A program made the position numbers and the translations under genes. Below the pieces are notes generated by a model. It saw only the letters and a list, made by a program, of their open reading frames with translations. It had not been told where the DNA came from and ran no database searches. From an uncultured Caulobacteraceae bacterium (GTDB lineage: Bacteria; Pseudomonadota; Alphaproteobacteria; Caulobacterales; TH1-2), in NCBI GenBank assembly GCA_937967425.1, contig CALBST010000022.1, positions 1 through 12,460 of the forward strand: a DNA stretch of 12,460 bases. Direction: 5' to 3'. The stretch's first letter is position 1. Each line of letters starts with the position of its first letter. Below are positions 1 through 7,545 of the stretch, one piece after another.

Positions 1-1
1 C

Positions 2-49
2 AGCATCGGCATGGCGGCGACGCTAACGGGGATTCGGGCGAGCGGCTAG
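2..49 (+). CDS. possible C-terminal end of a gene entering from the left edge
   Basis: The frame starting at base 2 is open from the window edge to a TAG at 47-49 and would encode the last 15 residues of a protein, ending IRASG. Thirteen of these 15 codons end in G or C, as expected of a real gene in this GC-rich DNA; the other two plus-strand frames look less coding-like. If real, this gene converges on the alkylsulfatase gene, and the inverted repeat at 56-139 lies between their ends. Fifteen codons are too few to assign a family, and the call rests only on an open frame and third-position bias. It could equally be noncoding. Confidence 0.3.
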   Translation, partial: SIGMAATLTGIRASG

Positions 50-55
50 GCGCGA

Positions 56-139
56 ACTCGGGTGACACACACGCATTGAATAGGTCGCGCCAACTTACGC
101 AAAGGCGATGAGTGCGTGTGTGTCACCCGTCACCCGAGT
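56..139. repeat. large imperfect inverted repeat between gene ends, possible bidirectional terminator
   Basis: Bases 59-75 are the exact reverse complement of 113-129, giving a 17-bp uninterrupted stem with a 37-base loop. The right arm then carries a second copy of its last seven bases (TCACCCG at 123-129 and again at 130-136). Because of this, bases 56-65 can pair instead with 130-139 as a 10-bp alternative stem. The repeat ends 11 bases from the alkylsulfatase stop codon and 6 bases after a possible plus-strand stop. This position suits a terminator or mRNA-stabilising hairpin serving two converging genes. No T-tract follows on either strand, so a standard intrinsic terminator is not proven. 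A copy of a dispersed intergenic repeat family is the main alternative. Confidence 0.6.
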
Positions 140-150
140 CCCACCGTCAC

Positions 151-2079
151 TTAGGGCGTGACGATTGGGAAGTTCGGGTCCGGATTGTCGAACACGTCGC
201 CCAAGCCTTCGAGCGAACGGCGATTGCCGCGGATGCGGATTTGTCCGGACAACACGGCGCGCGCCATCGATTGCGTCGCCATCGCTTGCAGGAATACCGC
301 ACGCGGGGAAGTGATCGTCGGCGCGCCCTCCACGGTCTGATCGCGCTCATGCACCAACACGCCATTGTTGATCGTCACGGCAAAGCGCTCGTTCCGCTCC
401 GGAAATACGAGATTGAACGCATAGCGCCGATCGCCAAGACGTTCCGGATTGAGGCGCACTGCGAGCAGATCGAGGATGTAGCTCGTCGGCGTCGCGGCGA
501 TGAGATCGGTGCTCATGACCGCTGGCGGACGGTCGGGCGTGCCCTGCTCGAGCTCGCGTGCGCCAACGAGATAGATGTTGCGCCAGATCGCGCTCTCGGC
601 CTGATAGGCCATCTGCCGATGCGTCCGCGCGAGGAGCTGGCGCGCGGCGGTGTTGTCGGGCGCGGCGAAGACGAGATGGTTCAGCACGCGCGCGGCCCAG
701 CGATAATCGCCTTCATCGAAGGCGCGTTGCCCTTCCGCCAAGACACGGTCGGCGCCGCCCATGGCTCGGACAAAGCGTGCGCCTTCTTCCTCCGGCGGCA
801 GCGGATTCAGATTGGCGGGGTTCGCGTCATACCAGCCCATATAGCGCTGATAGACCGCGCGCGAATTATGCATCATCGTCCCGTAATAGCCGTGGTTGAA
901 CCAACGGGCGGCGAGCGAGTCCGGCAGGCGCACTTGCTCTGCGATTTCACGATCGGTGTAGCCGGCGTTCATCAGGCGCACGGTTTGATCGTGTAGATAC
1001 TTATAGGCATCGCGGTGGCTGGCGATGAAATCGCGCACGCGATCGCCGCCAAAGCGCGGCCAGGCGTGACTGCCGACCATGATCTCGGTGCGACCACCAA
1101 AGAGACGCAGCGCTTCGGTGAGATAATCCGCCCACGCCTTGGTGTCGCGCACCAGCGCGCCGCGCGGCGTAAGGATGTTGTGCATCGTCGCGGTGGCGTT
1201 CTCGGCGATGCAGAGCACACCCAGGTCGGGAAAGAAGAAATTCATTTCCGCCGGCGCTTCGGTGTCGGGCGTCAACTGAAACTCGATGCGCACGCCATCA
1301 ATGGTGAGGGTTTCACCGGTGCGCGTAATCGTGCGCGTCGGCGGAATGAGCGTGTATGTGCCGGCGGAGACAGCAGTCCCGATCCCGGACGTCATCTGAC
1401 CCTCGGGCCCGGGCGTTAGGCCAGAACCGAACTGGTACATGGCGCGTCGGCCCATGGCGTTGCCGGCGATGACGTTCTCCGTCACGGCGTGTTCCATGAA
1501 CCCTTCGGGTGCGATGACCTCGACATTCTGCTCGGGCGGCTGACCGACGCCGATAACGCCGCGCGCGCCGCCAAAATGATCGATGTGCGTATGCGAATAG
1601 ATAATCGCCCGAACCGGATACTGGCCGATGTGGCGGTGGACGAGTTCAAGCGCGGCCCGAGCGGTCTCACTACTGGTCAGCGGATCGATGATGATAAGGC
1701 CGGTGTCGCCCTTGATGATGGTCATGTTAGCGACATCGAAGCCGCGCACCTGATAGACGGTGTCACTGACGCGGAAGAGTCCCGCGCGTGTAAGCAAGCG
1801 AGCGTGACGCCACAGCGAGGGATTGACTGTCTCCGGCGCCTCGCCTTGCAGGAAATCGTACGCGCGGAAATCCCAAATCACGCGGCCATCCGGCGCGCGG
1901 AGGCTGGCGACATCAGGTCCAGCGATGAAGCCGCGATTGGCGAAATCCTCATCCTCGCGGTCAGCCCAGGGAAGCGTCTGCGCGAAGGCCGCATTGGCGG
2001 CGCGCGTCGCATCACTGACTTGGGCGCTGGCTGCCGTGGTGAGGACGCACGCAAGAGCTGCCGTCAAAAGTGTTCGCAT
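151..2079 (-). CDS. exported alkylsulfatase, SdsA1/BDS1-type metallo-beta-lactamase-fold hydrolase
   Basis: Predicted to hydrolyse the sulfate ester of linear primary alkyl sulfates such as dodecyl sulfate, releasing an alcohol and sulfate, probably in the periplasm. The 642-residue protein starts with a signal peptide (cleavage likely after the ASA near residue 18). It carries the zinc-binding signature HTHIDH at about 163-168, glutamates at about 274, 278 and 293 in the segment that supplies the bridging zinc ligands in this family, and a further histidine in GSHAWP at about 338. Next come the family-typical HGYYG and YMGWYDANPANL stretches (about 396-423), a helical dimerisation region and a C-terminal SCP2-like domain (about 520-640). 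Length and domain order match SdsA1. The ATG at 2079 is preferred over the in-frame GTG at 2085 because AGGGGG (2090-2085) sits five bases before the ATG. It follows the helicase gene on the same strand after 80 bases, so co-transcription is possible. Family is secure; exact substrate is inferred. Confidence 0.9.
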   Translation of the reverse strand: MRTLLTAALACVLTTAASAQVSDATRAANAAFAQTLPWADREDEDFANRGFIAGPDVASLRAPDGRVIWDFRAYDFLQGEAPETVNPSLWRHARLLTRAGLFRVSDTVYQVRGFDVANMTIIKGDTGLIIIDPLTSSETARAALELVHRHIGQYPVRAIIYSHTHIDHFGGARGVIGVGQPPEQNVEVIAPEGFMEHAVTENVIAGNAMGRRAMYQFGSGLTPGPEGQMTSGIGTAVSAGTYTLIPPTRTITRTGETLTIDGVRIEFQLTPDTEAPAEMNFFFPDLGVLCIAENATATMHNILTPRGALVRDTKAWADYLTEALRLFGGRTEIMVGSHAWPRFGGDRVRDFIASHRDAYKYLHDQTVRLMNAGYTDREIAEQVRLPDSLAARWFNHGYYGTMMHNSRAVYQRYMGWYDANPANLNPLPPEEEGARFVRAMGGADRVLAEGQRAFDEGDYRWAARVLNHLVFAAPDNTAARQLLARTHRQMAYQAESAIWRNIYLVGARELEQGTPDRPPAVMSTDLIAATPTSYILDLLAVRLNPERLGDRRYAFNLVFPERNERFAVTINNGVLVHERDQTVEGAPTITSPRAVFLQAMATQSMARAVLSGQIRIRGNRRSLEGLGDVFDNPDPNFPIVTP

Positions 2080-2084
2080 CGTCA

Positions 2085-2090
2085 CCCCCT
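2085..2090 (-). promoter_or_regulatory. ribosome binding site deciding the alkylsulfatase start
   Basis: On the minus strand AGGGGG occupies 2090-2085, five bases before the ATG at 2079-2077. The alternative GTG start (2085-2083) overlaps this motif and so could not use it. This supports the ATG, which also places the signal-peptide positive charge next to the start. Confidence 0.7.
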
Positions 2091-2124
2091 ATTTTGCGGC
2101 CAATATGGACCGCTGGCGCGCTCG

Positions 2125-2148
2125 GCGGCAATCTTTTGCAGCTGCCGC
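2125..2148. terminator. weak hairpin between helicase and alkylsulfatase genes
   Basis: GCGGCA (2125-2130) and TGCCGC (2143-2148) form a 6-bp stem with a 12-base loop in the 80-base gap between the helicase stop and the alkylsulfatase start. No U-run follows on the minus strand, so any termination would be partial or Rho-dependent. In DNA this GC-rich such a stem can arise by chance. Confidence 0.2.
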
Positions 2149-2159
2149 AGCGAGATGCC

Positions 2160-4691
2160 CTAGCTCATCGCTTCCGCGATCAGCGAGGCCGCGTCTTCGA
2201 GCACCGCCTCATCGGCCCCGCCCCGCACGCCCACGCGCCCCATTTCCAACATCACCGGCGCGGCGAAGGGCGACACATGCGGCAGATCGCGATGCACGAT
2301 CTTGCCCTTCACGCGCCGAAGCAGGTCTCCCAGGCGCTTAATATCGAGATAGCCTTCGCCTGCATCCGCGAACGCTGCTTGCATCAGAATGTGATCCGGC
2401 TCGTATTGCTTCAGCACGTCATAGATGAGGTCGGCCGAAAACGTGACCTGCCGGCCTGTCTTTCGCGCGGCTCCCGGCGTGTTGCGTTCGATCATGCCGG
2501 CAATCACCGCGCATTTGGCGAACGTCGATTTCATCAGCGTGCTTTCGGCGAGCCAGCTTTCCAGATCATCGCCCAGCATGTCCTCATCGAAGAGTTGGCC
2601 GAGATCGACATCGCCCATCGGCTCAAGTCCCCAGACTGCCATTGCATATTCGCTTGCGAGAAAGCCGATCGGGTTCTTGCCCAGGCGCTCCAGGCGACGC
2701 GTGATCAGCACGCCCAACGTCTGCTGCGCCAAACGTCCCTCGAATGGGTAGCAAACAAGGTAGTGCTTATTGGCGCGCGGGAAGGTTTCGATCAGCATCT
2801 CGTCCGGCGCCGGTACGACTGAGCGCCGCTTCTGCATCTTGATCCAGTCGCGCACCTGCCCCGGCAGCGCCTTCTGGCGCTTCGGATCGTGCAGCATGTG
2901 CCGGACACGGTCGGCGAGGAAGGTCGAGAGCGGAAACTTTCCCCCTGCATAGGATGGAATTTTCGGGTTCTGCTGATCGCCCGCCCGAACCACCAGCGCA
3001 TCCGTTCCCTCTACGCTGATGAGCCTCAGGATTTCGCCGGCGAAGAGGAACGTATCGCCGGGCGCCAGGCCTTCGATAAAATATTCCTCGATCTGCCCGA
3101 GACGGCGGCCCGCGACCAACGGCGCCAATCCATCGCGCTTTGGCGTGCCCGGACGCGGGCGCGCCCCCACGCGATGCGCCAACCGTACATCGAGCATCTC
3201 TGACTCAACGATGGCGCCCACGTTCATTCGATGCTGCTGCGCCACAGAGGCGTTCCGCGCGCGCCACTTGTTCGTCTGCGGGTCCTGCACGATGCGGCGA
3301 TAGCGATCGTAGGAGCGAAGCGCGTAGCCGCCGGTGGCGACGAGATCAATCACGCGATCAAACTGCGTTCGCGAGAGGGCCGCATATGGCGCGGTGCTCG
3401 CGACCTCTTCGTAGAGCTCATCCGCATCAAACGGTTCGCCACAGGCGCAGCCCATGATGTGCTGCGCCAGGCAATCGAGCCCCCCGACACGCCGCGGCTC
3501 TCCATCGAGCGCGCCTTCTTCCACTGCCTCTTGCGCTGAGCGGCACTCCAGAACCTCGAACCGGTTGCTCGGCGCAAGTAATGCTCGCGACGGTTCGTTG
3601 TAGCGGTGGTTAGCGCGCCCGATCCGCTGCACCAGACGCGCGCAGCCCTTCGGCGCGCCGATCTGGATCACCAGATCGACATCGCCCCAATCAATCCCGA
3701 GATCGAGCGTAGAGGTGCAGACGACCGCGCGCAGCTTTCCTTCCGCCATGGCGGACTCGACCTTTCGGCGCTGTGCGACATCGAGTGAGCCATGGTGCAA
3801 AGCGATCGGCAGCGCATCCTCGTTGACGCGCCACAATTCCTGAAACGTCATCTCCGCTTGCGCGCGCGTGTTCACAAACACCAGTGCGAGCTTGGCGCCC
3901 TTGATGGTCTCGTAGATTTCAGGAATCGCGTGACGCGCCGTGTGGCCTGACCAGGGGATTTTTGCGTCGGAGTCCAGCACGTCTATCTGCGGCTTCGCAC
4001 CGGGCGGCGCGCGGACGATTACGTCTTCCGAGGCCTCGGCGCCCAGGAGCCAATGCACGAGCGCGTCTTCGTCAGCCACGGTCGCGCTGAGCCCGATCCG
4101 CCGATGCGCCGGGGCCCAGCGGCGCAATCGCGCCAGGGCAAGCGCCAACAGATCGCCGCGTTTCGTCGGCGCCAGCGCGTGAATTTCATCAATCACCACC
4201 GCCTGCAGATCTTCGAAGAACACGCGCGCATGCTCGGAAGCGATCAGCAGCGACAATTGTTCGGGTGTTGTGAGCAGAATATCGGGCGGATGCGCGCGTT
4301 GGCGCTGGCGTTTGGAGGAAGGCGTATCGCCGGTTCGGGTTTCGATCCGGAGGCCCAGCTGCATTTCAGTCGCCGGCGTGTTGAGGTTGCGCGCCACATC
4401 CGTGGTCAGTGCTTTCAGCGGCGAGACGTAGAGTGTGTGCAGCCGGTGCGGCCGCCGCGAACCTTCCGCCTTGAGCGGAGCAAGCTCGATCAAGCTGGGC
4501 AGAAAGCCCGCCAAGGTTTTGCCGGCGCCTGTGGGCGCGATCAGCAACGTGGAGCGCCCGGTCTCTGCCCGGCTCACGAGTTCGAGTTGGTGCGGCCGCG
4601 GCGCCCAACCGCGCGCGGCGAACCATTCCTCGAATGGCGACGGCAGAAGCGGCGCACGGGCATCCATGACGCCTGCTATGTAGCGCGTCAC
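2160..4691 (-). CDS. ligase-associated DEXH-box DNA helicase (Lhr-like, superfamily 2)
   Basis: ATP-driven DNA helicase/translocase, expected to act in DNA repair in the cytoplasm. The 843-residue protein shows superfamily 2 motifs in order: Walker A APTGAGKT (about 52-59), SPLKAL (90-95), Walker B/motif II DEIH (168-171), SAT (202-204), LVFVNT (270-275), motif V around LDLGIDWGD (329-337) and motif VI QRIGRANHR (355-363). A long Lhr-type C-terminal region follows, including PSYAGGKFPLST. The length fits the ligase-associated subfamily rather than full-length Lhr (about 1,400-1,500 residues). Start: a GTG at 4691 preceded at six bases by GGGAGG is preferred; the ATG at 4667 has only a poor Shine-Dalgarno and would give 835 residues. 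An upstream in-frame extension to 4868 runs into the divergent gene and is low-complexity. In many genomes this helicase sits beside an ATP-dependent DNA ligase, an exonuclease and a metallophosphoesterase (family knowledge); none is next to it here. Confidence 0.92.
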   Translation of the reverse strand: MTRYIAGVMDARAPLLPSPFEEWFAARGWAPRPHQLELVSRAETGRSTLLIAPTGAGKTLAGFLPSLIELAPLKAEGSRRPHRLHTLYVSPLKALTTDVARNLNTPATEMQLGLRIETRTGDTPSSKRQRQRAHPPDILLTTPEQLSLLIASEHARVFFEDLQAVVIDEIHALAPTKRGDLLALALARLRRWAPAHRRIGLSATVADEDALVHWLLGAEASEDVIVRAPPGAKPQIDVLDSDAKIPWSGHTARHAIPEIYETIKGAKLALVFVNTRAQAEMTFQELWRVNEDALPIALHHGSLDVAQRRKVESAMAEGKLRAVVCTSTLDLGIDWGDVDLVIQIGAPKGCARLVQRIGRANHRYNEPSRALLAPSNRFEVLECRSAQEAVEEGALDGEPRRVGGLDCLAQHIMGCACGEPFDADELYEEVASTAPYAALSRTQFDRVIDLVATGGYALRSYDRYRRIVQDPQTNKWRARNASVAQQHRMNVGAIVESEMLDVRLAHRVGARPRPGTPKRDGLAPLVAGRRLGQIEEYFIEGLAPGDTFLFAGEILRLISVEGTDALVVRAGDQQNPKIPSYAGGKFPLSTFLADRVRHMLHDPKRQKALPGQVRDWIKMQKRRSVVPAPDEMLIETFPRANKHYLVCYPFEGRLAQQTLGVLITRRLERLGKNPIGFLASEYAMAVWGLEPMGDVDLGQLFDEDMLGDDLESWLAESTLMKSTFAKCAVIAGMIERNTPGAARKTGRQVTFSADLIYDVLKQYEPDHILMQAAFADAGEGYLDIKRLGDLLRRVKGKIVHRDLPHVSPFAAPVMLEMGRVGVRGGADEAVLEDAASLIAEAMS

Positions 4692-4697
4692 GCTTCG

Positions 4698-4703
4698 CCT
4701 CCC
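4698..4703 (-). promoter_or_regulatory. ribosome binding site deciding the helicase start
   Basis: GGGAGG on the minus strand (4703-4698) lies six bases before the in-frame GTG at 4691-4689. It is the strongest Shine-Dalgarno sequence in this divergent intergenic region and argues for GTG initiation eight codons upstream of the first ATG. Confidence 0.7.
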
Positions 4704-4734
4704 AACGCCGTTGAGCGCCGTTCGCCCGCGTGGC

Positions 4735-5418
4735 ATGTTGCGCCTTATGTTCGGCTTGATCCGCGTCGCTACCGTGCTGGCAATCGTTCTTTTCGCGGCG
4801 GCTGCCGCTGCGCAAGCCACTGGCTCGGCCCTGCTCGCGCAGGCAGTCGCGGCCACCGAAGCGGCCAAGTCCGACTATGCGTTCGATTTTGAGCTCAACA
4901 CCTCCAAGGCCAACTGGCGGGCCCGGTTCGACCCGGACGCCTCGCCGCGCTTACGCTTGGTTGCGCCGCAACGGAGCGAACTCGACAACGATCAACGCCG
5001 CGCCTTCGATCGCATGGCCGAGGATTTCGAGGGTGTTTCCTGGTGCGCCAGCGAAGGCATGGGCCGGGTGACAAACGTACGCCCGCTGCGCGAGGACGAA
5101 ACAAGCGCTACCTTTTCGTTCCAACCGACGCGGGAAAGCGTTCGCGGCGAACAGGCGCGCCGTTTCGCCGATCGGCTACGCGGCGAAGTCACGGTGCTCA
5201 AGGCCACCCCGGACATCACGCGGGTGCGGCTCTATGTGCCGGAAGCGTTCAGTCCTATGCCGCTGGTGCGGGTTGAGAGCCTGAACATCGTCATCTCCTG
5301 CCAAGCAGCGCCCAACGGCCGGCGCTACGCCGCTGAGACCGTGAGCCAGGTTCGCGGCAGCGCCTTCGGCCAAGCGTTCGACGAACGGTCCGTGCAACGT
5401 GCGCGGAACTTGCAGTGA
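4735..5418 (+). CDS. exported protein of unknown function
   Basis: I do not recognise a family. The 227-residue protein starts with a classic signal peptide: positively charged N-terminus, hydrophobic core VATVLAIVLFAAAAAA, and likely cleavage after AQA near residue 28. It is therefore expected in the periplasm or outside. The mature part is mostly polar, mixed alpha/beta in character, and has only two cysteines (about 104 and 189), which could form a disulfide after export. No catalytic motif is visible. The start is uncertain: ATG 4735 is chosen, but ATG 4747 also leaves a full signal peptide, and a TTG at 4711 is possible; none has a clear ribosome binding site. It is divergent from the helicase gene and is first of three plus-strand genes joined by four-base overlaps, so its job is probably tied to the membrane protein that follows. 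Confidence 0.8.
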   Translation: MLRLMFGLIRVATVLAIVLFAAAAAAQATGSALLAQAVAATEAAKSDYAFDFELNTSKANWRARFDPDASPRLRLVAPQRSELDNDQRRAFDRMAEDFEGVSWCASEGMGRVTNVRPLREDETSATFSFQPTRESVRGEQARRFADRLRGEVTVLKATPDITRVRLYVPEAFSPMPLVRVESLNIVISCQAAPNGRRYAAETVSQVRGSAFGQAFDERSVQRARNLQ

Positions 5419-6101
5419 AGTACCAAACGCTCGATCCCGATCGCATCATCGAGACGGTGGAGCGGCTGCGTGAGCGCGTCGAGCAGCGCTTTCCTGAGTC
5501 TGGGCTCAGCCGCGTCTGTGGCGAGCTCGTCACCACTGCGCATCAAACCGCCAAGCGCGCCGGCGAAATCGCGGCGCACAACTGGCCGCTCCGGATAGCC
5601 GTAAGCACCGTCATCTTGGGCGGGCTGCTGGCACTCATCAGCTCGGTCAAGCTGCTGCATTTGGAGGAGATGGAGCCCAATGTCGGCCTGTTGCAAACGC
5701 TCGAAGCGGCTGTGAACCTGCTTATTCTGTTCGGCGGCGCTACGTGGTTTCTGGTTGGACTGGATGATCGCCTGAAGCGGCAGCGCGCGTTGGATCAATT
5801 GCATACGCTGCGATCGATGGCGCACGTCGTCGACATGCACCAGCTCTCGAAGGACCCGCATACGCTAACCCACAAAAATGCAACCACAATGAGCGCGGAC
5901 ACCCTTACCCGCTATCTTGATGCTTGCTCCGAAATGCTGGCGCTGATCGCCAAACTTGCGGCGCTTTATGCGGAGCGAATGCGCGACCCGGTCGTCATCG
6001 ACGCCGTTACCGAGATTGAAAATCTGACAACCGGCCTGTCACGGAAGATCTGGCAGAAGATATCCATTATATCGAACACGCATGGGAGTGCAGCGACTTG
6101 A
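5415..6101 (+). CDS. two-helix inner-membrane protein of unknown function
   Basis: A 228-residue protein starting at a GTG that overlaps the previous stop (GTGA, 5415-5418), which suggests translational coupling. Residues 1-57 are polar and helix-prone. Two hydrophobic helices follow at about 58-80 and 95-116, joined by a short acidic loop (HLEEMEP). The C-terminal half (about 117-228) is soluble and helical, with well-defined stretches such as LRSMAHVVDMHQLSKDP, YLDACSEMLALIAKLAALYAE and IENLTTGLSRKIWQKI. This C-terminal pattern looks like that of an uncharacterised conserved bacterial family, but that is an impression from memory rather than a search. The basic residues after helix 2 (DDRLKRQR) and the two-helix count suggest both termini lie in the cytoplasm. 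No enzymatic motif is seen. Confidence 0.85.
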   Translation: MKYQTLDPDRIIETVERLRERVEQRFPESGLSRVCGELVTTAHQTAKRAGEIAAHNWPLRIAVSTVILGGLLALISSVKLLHLEEMEPNVGLLQTLEAAVNLLILFGGATWFLVGLDDRLKRQRALDQLHTLRSMAHVVDMHQLSKDPHTLTHKNATTMSADTLTRYLDACSEMLALIAKLAALYAERMRDPVVIDAVTEIENLTTGLSRKIWQKISIISNTHGSAAT

Positions 6102-6526
6102 ACGACCTAGCCGAACAGCGCATCGCCCTCGTCGCCAAGCACATGGCCTCCGAGATCACCCACGATTTCGACGTCACGCTCGGCACGTTCGATCATCCGC
6201 GTTACGAGCTTTTCGGCGCCGGCCAAGTGTTTGACGGCGCCGAGGCGGTTATGAATTATTTCAAAACTTCGCGCCGCGCGTTTCCCGACCAAGCCAACCA
6301 GCCGATCCTCTTGCGGGCCATGGAGGATGCGGTGTTGGCCGAGTTCTGGCTCACCGGCACACACCAAGGGCCAATCCAGACACCGCAGGGCGAACTGGCG
6401 CCGACCGGCAAGAAGATCCGGGTGCGCATGGCCGCCGTGTTCGAGTTCGCGCCGGGCGGCGTTGGCATCGTTTGTGAGCGGGTCTACTTCGATTCAGCCA
6501 CGATCCTGCGCCAACTCACTAACTGA
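6098..6526 (+). CDS. SnoaL-like (NTF2-fold) protein
   Basis: The 142-residue protein matches the SnoaL-like branch of the NTF2 superfamily in length and pattern. It has an N-terminal helix, a FPD segment (AFPDQ, about 63-67), the GTHQGP motif (about 87-92), PTGKKIRVRMAAVFEF in the core beta-sheet, and the terminal region ERVYFDSATILRQL. Members include polyketide cyclases, ester cyclases, dehydratase-like enzymes and many non-catalytic ligand binders, so no reaction is assigned. It begins at a TTG overlapping the previous stop (TTGA, 6098-6101), with GGAG (6085-6088) nine bases upstream. The next in-frame ATG would remove the first helix. It has no signal peptide and is the last gene of the overlapping trio. 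Confidence 0.8.
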   Translation: MNDLAEQRIALVAKHMASEITHDFDVTLGTFDHPRYELFGAGQVFDGAEAVMNYFKTSRRAFPDQANQPILLRAMEDAVLAEFWLTGTHQGPIQTPQGELAPTGKKIRVRMAAVFEFAPGGVGIVCERVYFDSATILRQLTN

Positions 6527-6605
6527 CGTTAACCGCAAGCGCGCCGCTTTCAGCGAAAATCAAATAATCGGCGTTAGGCTTTCAGGCTGTCTTGGGAGCT
6601 AGGCC
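6527..6605 (+). other. 79-base gap upstream of the response regulator gene
   Basis: The gap includes a locally AT-richer patch (GCGAAAATCAAATAATCG, about 6554-6571) that could contain a promoter, but I find no convincing -35/-10 pair. No terminator hairpin is visible after the SnoaL-like gene, so read-through from the upstream operon into the response regulator cannot be excluded. GGGAG at 6594-6598 is the ribosome binding site for the next gene. Confidence 0.4.
6594..6598 (+). promoter_or_regulatory. ribosome binding site deciding the response regulator start
   Basis: GGGAG lies seven bases before the GTG at 6606, the ideal distance, and 13 bases before the ATG at 6612. This favours GTG initiation. 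Confidence 0.65.
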
Positions 6606-7514
6606 GTGATCATGCAGGGGGAAGGTCATTTCGATCCGTCCGGCCTGACCGCGCTTGTCCTGGACGACAATCACTACGAACGCGGCATTTCCCTCGATCA
6701 GCTGCGCGCCATGGGCTTTAGGCGCGTGATCGGCGCCGCCAACATGATCGAAGCGTGGGACGCGCTCAAGCTCGTCAATCCGAATGTCATCCTGATGGAT
6801 TGGATCGAGGGCGCGACGGGCGACGGTCTGGATTTCGCCCGCCGTGTCCGCCAAAGCGATGAAGCGCCCAATCGTGCTGTCGCCATGTTCATGTTGACGG
6901 CGCGCAGCTCTGAACGCGACGTCGAACTTGCGCGTCTTGCCGGCGTCGATGGCTATATGCGCAAACCGATTTCAGCGCTGGCCCTGCAGCAGCGCGTCAA
7001 GACGGTAATCACTAAACCGCAGCCCTTTGTCGTTACGGCAAACTATGTCGGCCCCTGCCGGCGGCGTGTCCGCCCAGATTTGAACTATCTCGGGCCGCTC
7101 CGCCGGCTCGATGACATTGCTCCCGAGCCGCTTGTGAAAGGCGAGGATGAGGAGCTCGATCTCAAGGCCGCCTTGGCGCGTGCGCGCGTTGCCGCGCTTG
7201 AAGCGGCTGCCAACGGTCTCGCGTCCGGCGACGCCAATCAGGCGCGCGCGGTCTACCGCGCCGTGCAAGACCTACTCGAAGTCGCCGAACAGATCGGCGA
7301 TCCGAGCCTTGCGCTCGGCGCCAGCGAAATGGCGCGCTACCTTCAGGCGCAAGGTGCAACCAATCGCCTGGCCCCGGAGGTCGTGCGTACGCACGTCGCG
7401 GCGCTCTATCAGCTGGTGCACCTGCCGCACGCGCTATGTGAGGAACGGCAAAGCGTGGCTGAGGGCCTTAAGCGCATGGTCGACAAGAAATTGCGCCAAG
7501 CGGACGCCGCCTGA
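6606..7514 (+). CDS. response regulator with N-terminal receiver domain and helical C-terminus
   Basis: Two-component signalling protein of 302 residues. The receiver domain (about 14-136) has the acidic pair D20/D21, phospho-acceptor D65 in ILMDW, the switch threonine T98 (FMLTA) and K120 in RKP, so it should be phosphorylatable. After it comes a basic linker with two related motifs, YVGPCRR (147-153) and YLGPLRR (161-167). A largely helical region (about 175-300) follows; it resembles no winged-helix, Fis-type, GGDEF, EAL or histidine-kinase output I know. It is therefore unlikely to be a classical transcription factor; protein-protein signalling is the inference. No histidine kinase is in the window, so its partner is unknown. 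GTG start is chosen on the ribosome binding site at 6594. A 31-base gap separates it from the DUF2177 gene, so the two are probably co-transcribed. Confidence 0.88.
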   Translation: MIMQGEGHFDPSGLTALVLDDNHYERGISLDQLRAMGFRRVIGAANMIEAWDALKLVNPNVILMDWIEGATGDGLDFARRVRQSDEAPNRAVAMFMLTARSSERDVELARLAGVDGYMRKPISALALQQRVKTVITKPQPFVVTANYVGPCRRRVRPDLNYLGPLRRLDDIAPEPLVKGEDEELDLKAALARARVAALEAAANGLASGDANQARAVYRAVQDLLEVAEQIGDPSLALGASEMARYLQAQGATNRLAPEVVRTHVAALYQLVHLPHALCEERQSVAEGLKRMVDKKLRQADAA

Positions 7515-7545
7515 TCCATTCGCGCCGCACGCGCGTACTTCGCGC

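Noticed and set aside
112..996. A 294-codon plus-strand open frame opposite the alkylsulfatase gene
   Set aside because: The minus strand here encodes conserved alkylsulfatase sequence; the plus frame has shadow-type composition and starts inside the inverted repeat.
1489..2163. A 224-codon plus-strand open frame opposite the alkylsulfatase N-terminus
   Set aside because: Antisense to the zinc-binding domain and signal peptide of the alkylsulfatase, with no domain of its own.
4692..4868. A 59-residue N-terminal extension of the helicase
   Set aside because: It is low-complexity, Ala/Arg-rich, antisense to the signal peptide of the divergent gene, and upstream of a strong ribosome binding site at the GTG 4691.
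4053..4892. A 279-codon plus-strand open frame opposite the helicase N-terminus
   Set aside because: It is antisense to helicase motifs I-III and runs into the exported-protein gene in another frame; composition is that of a shadow frame.
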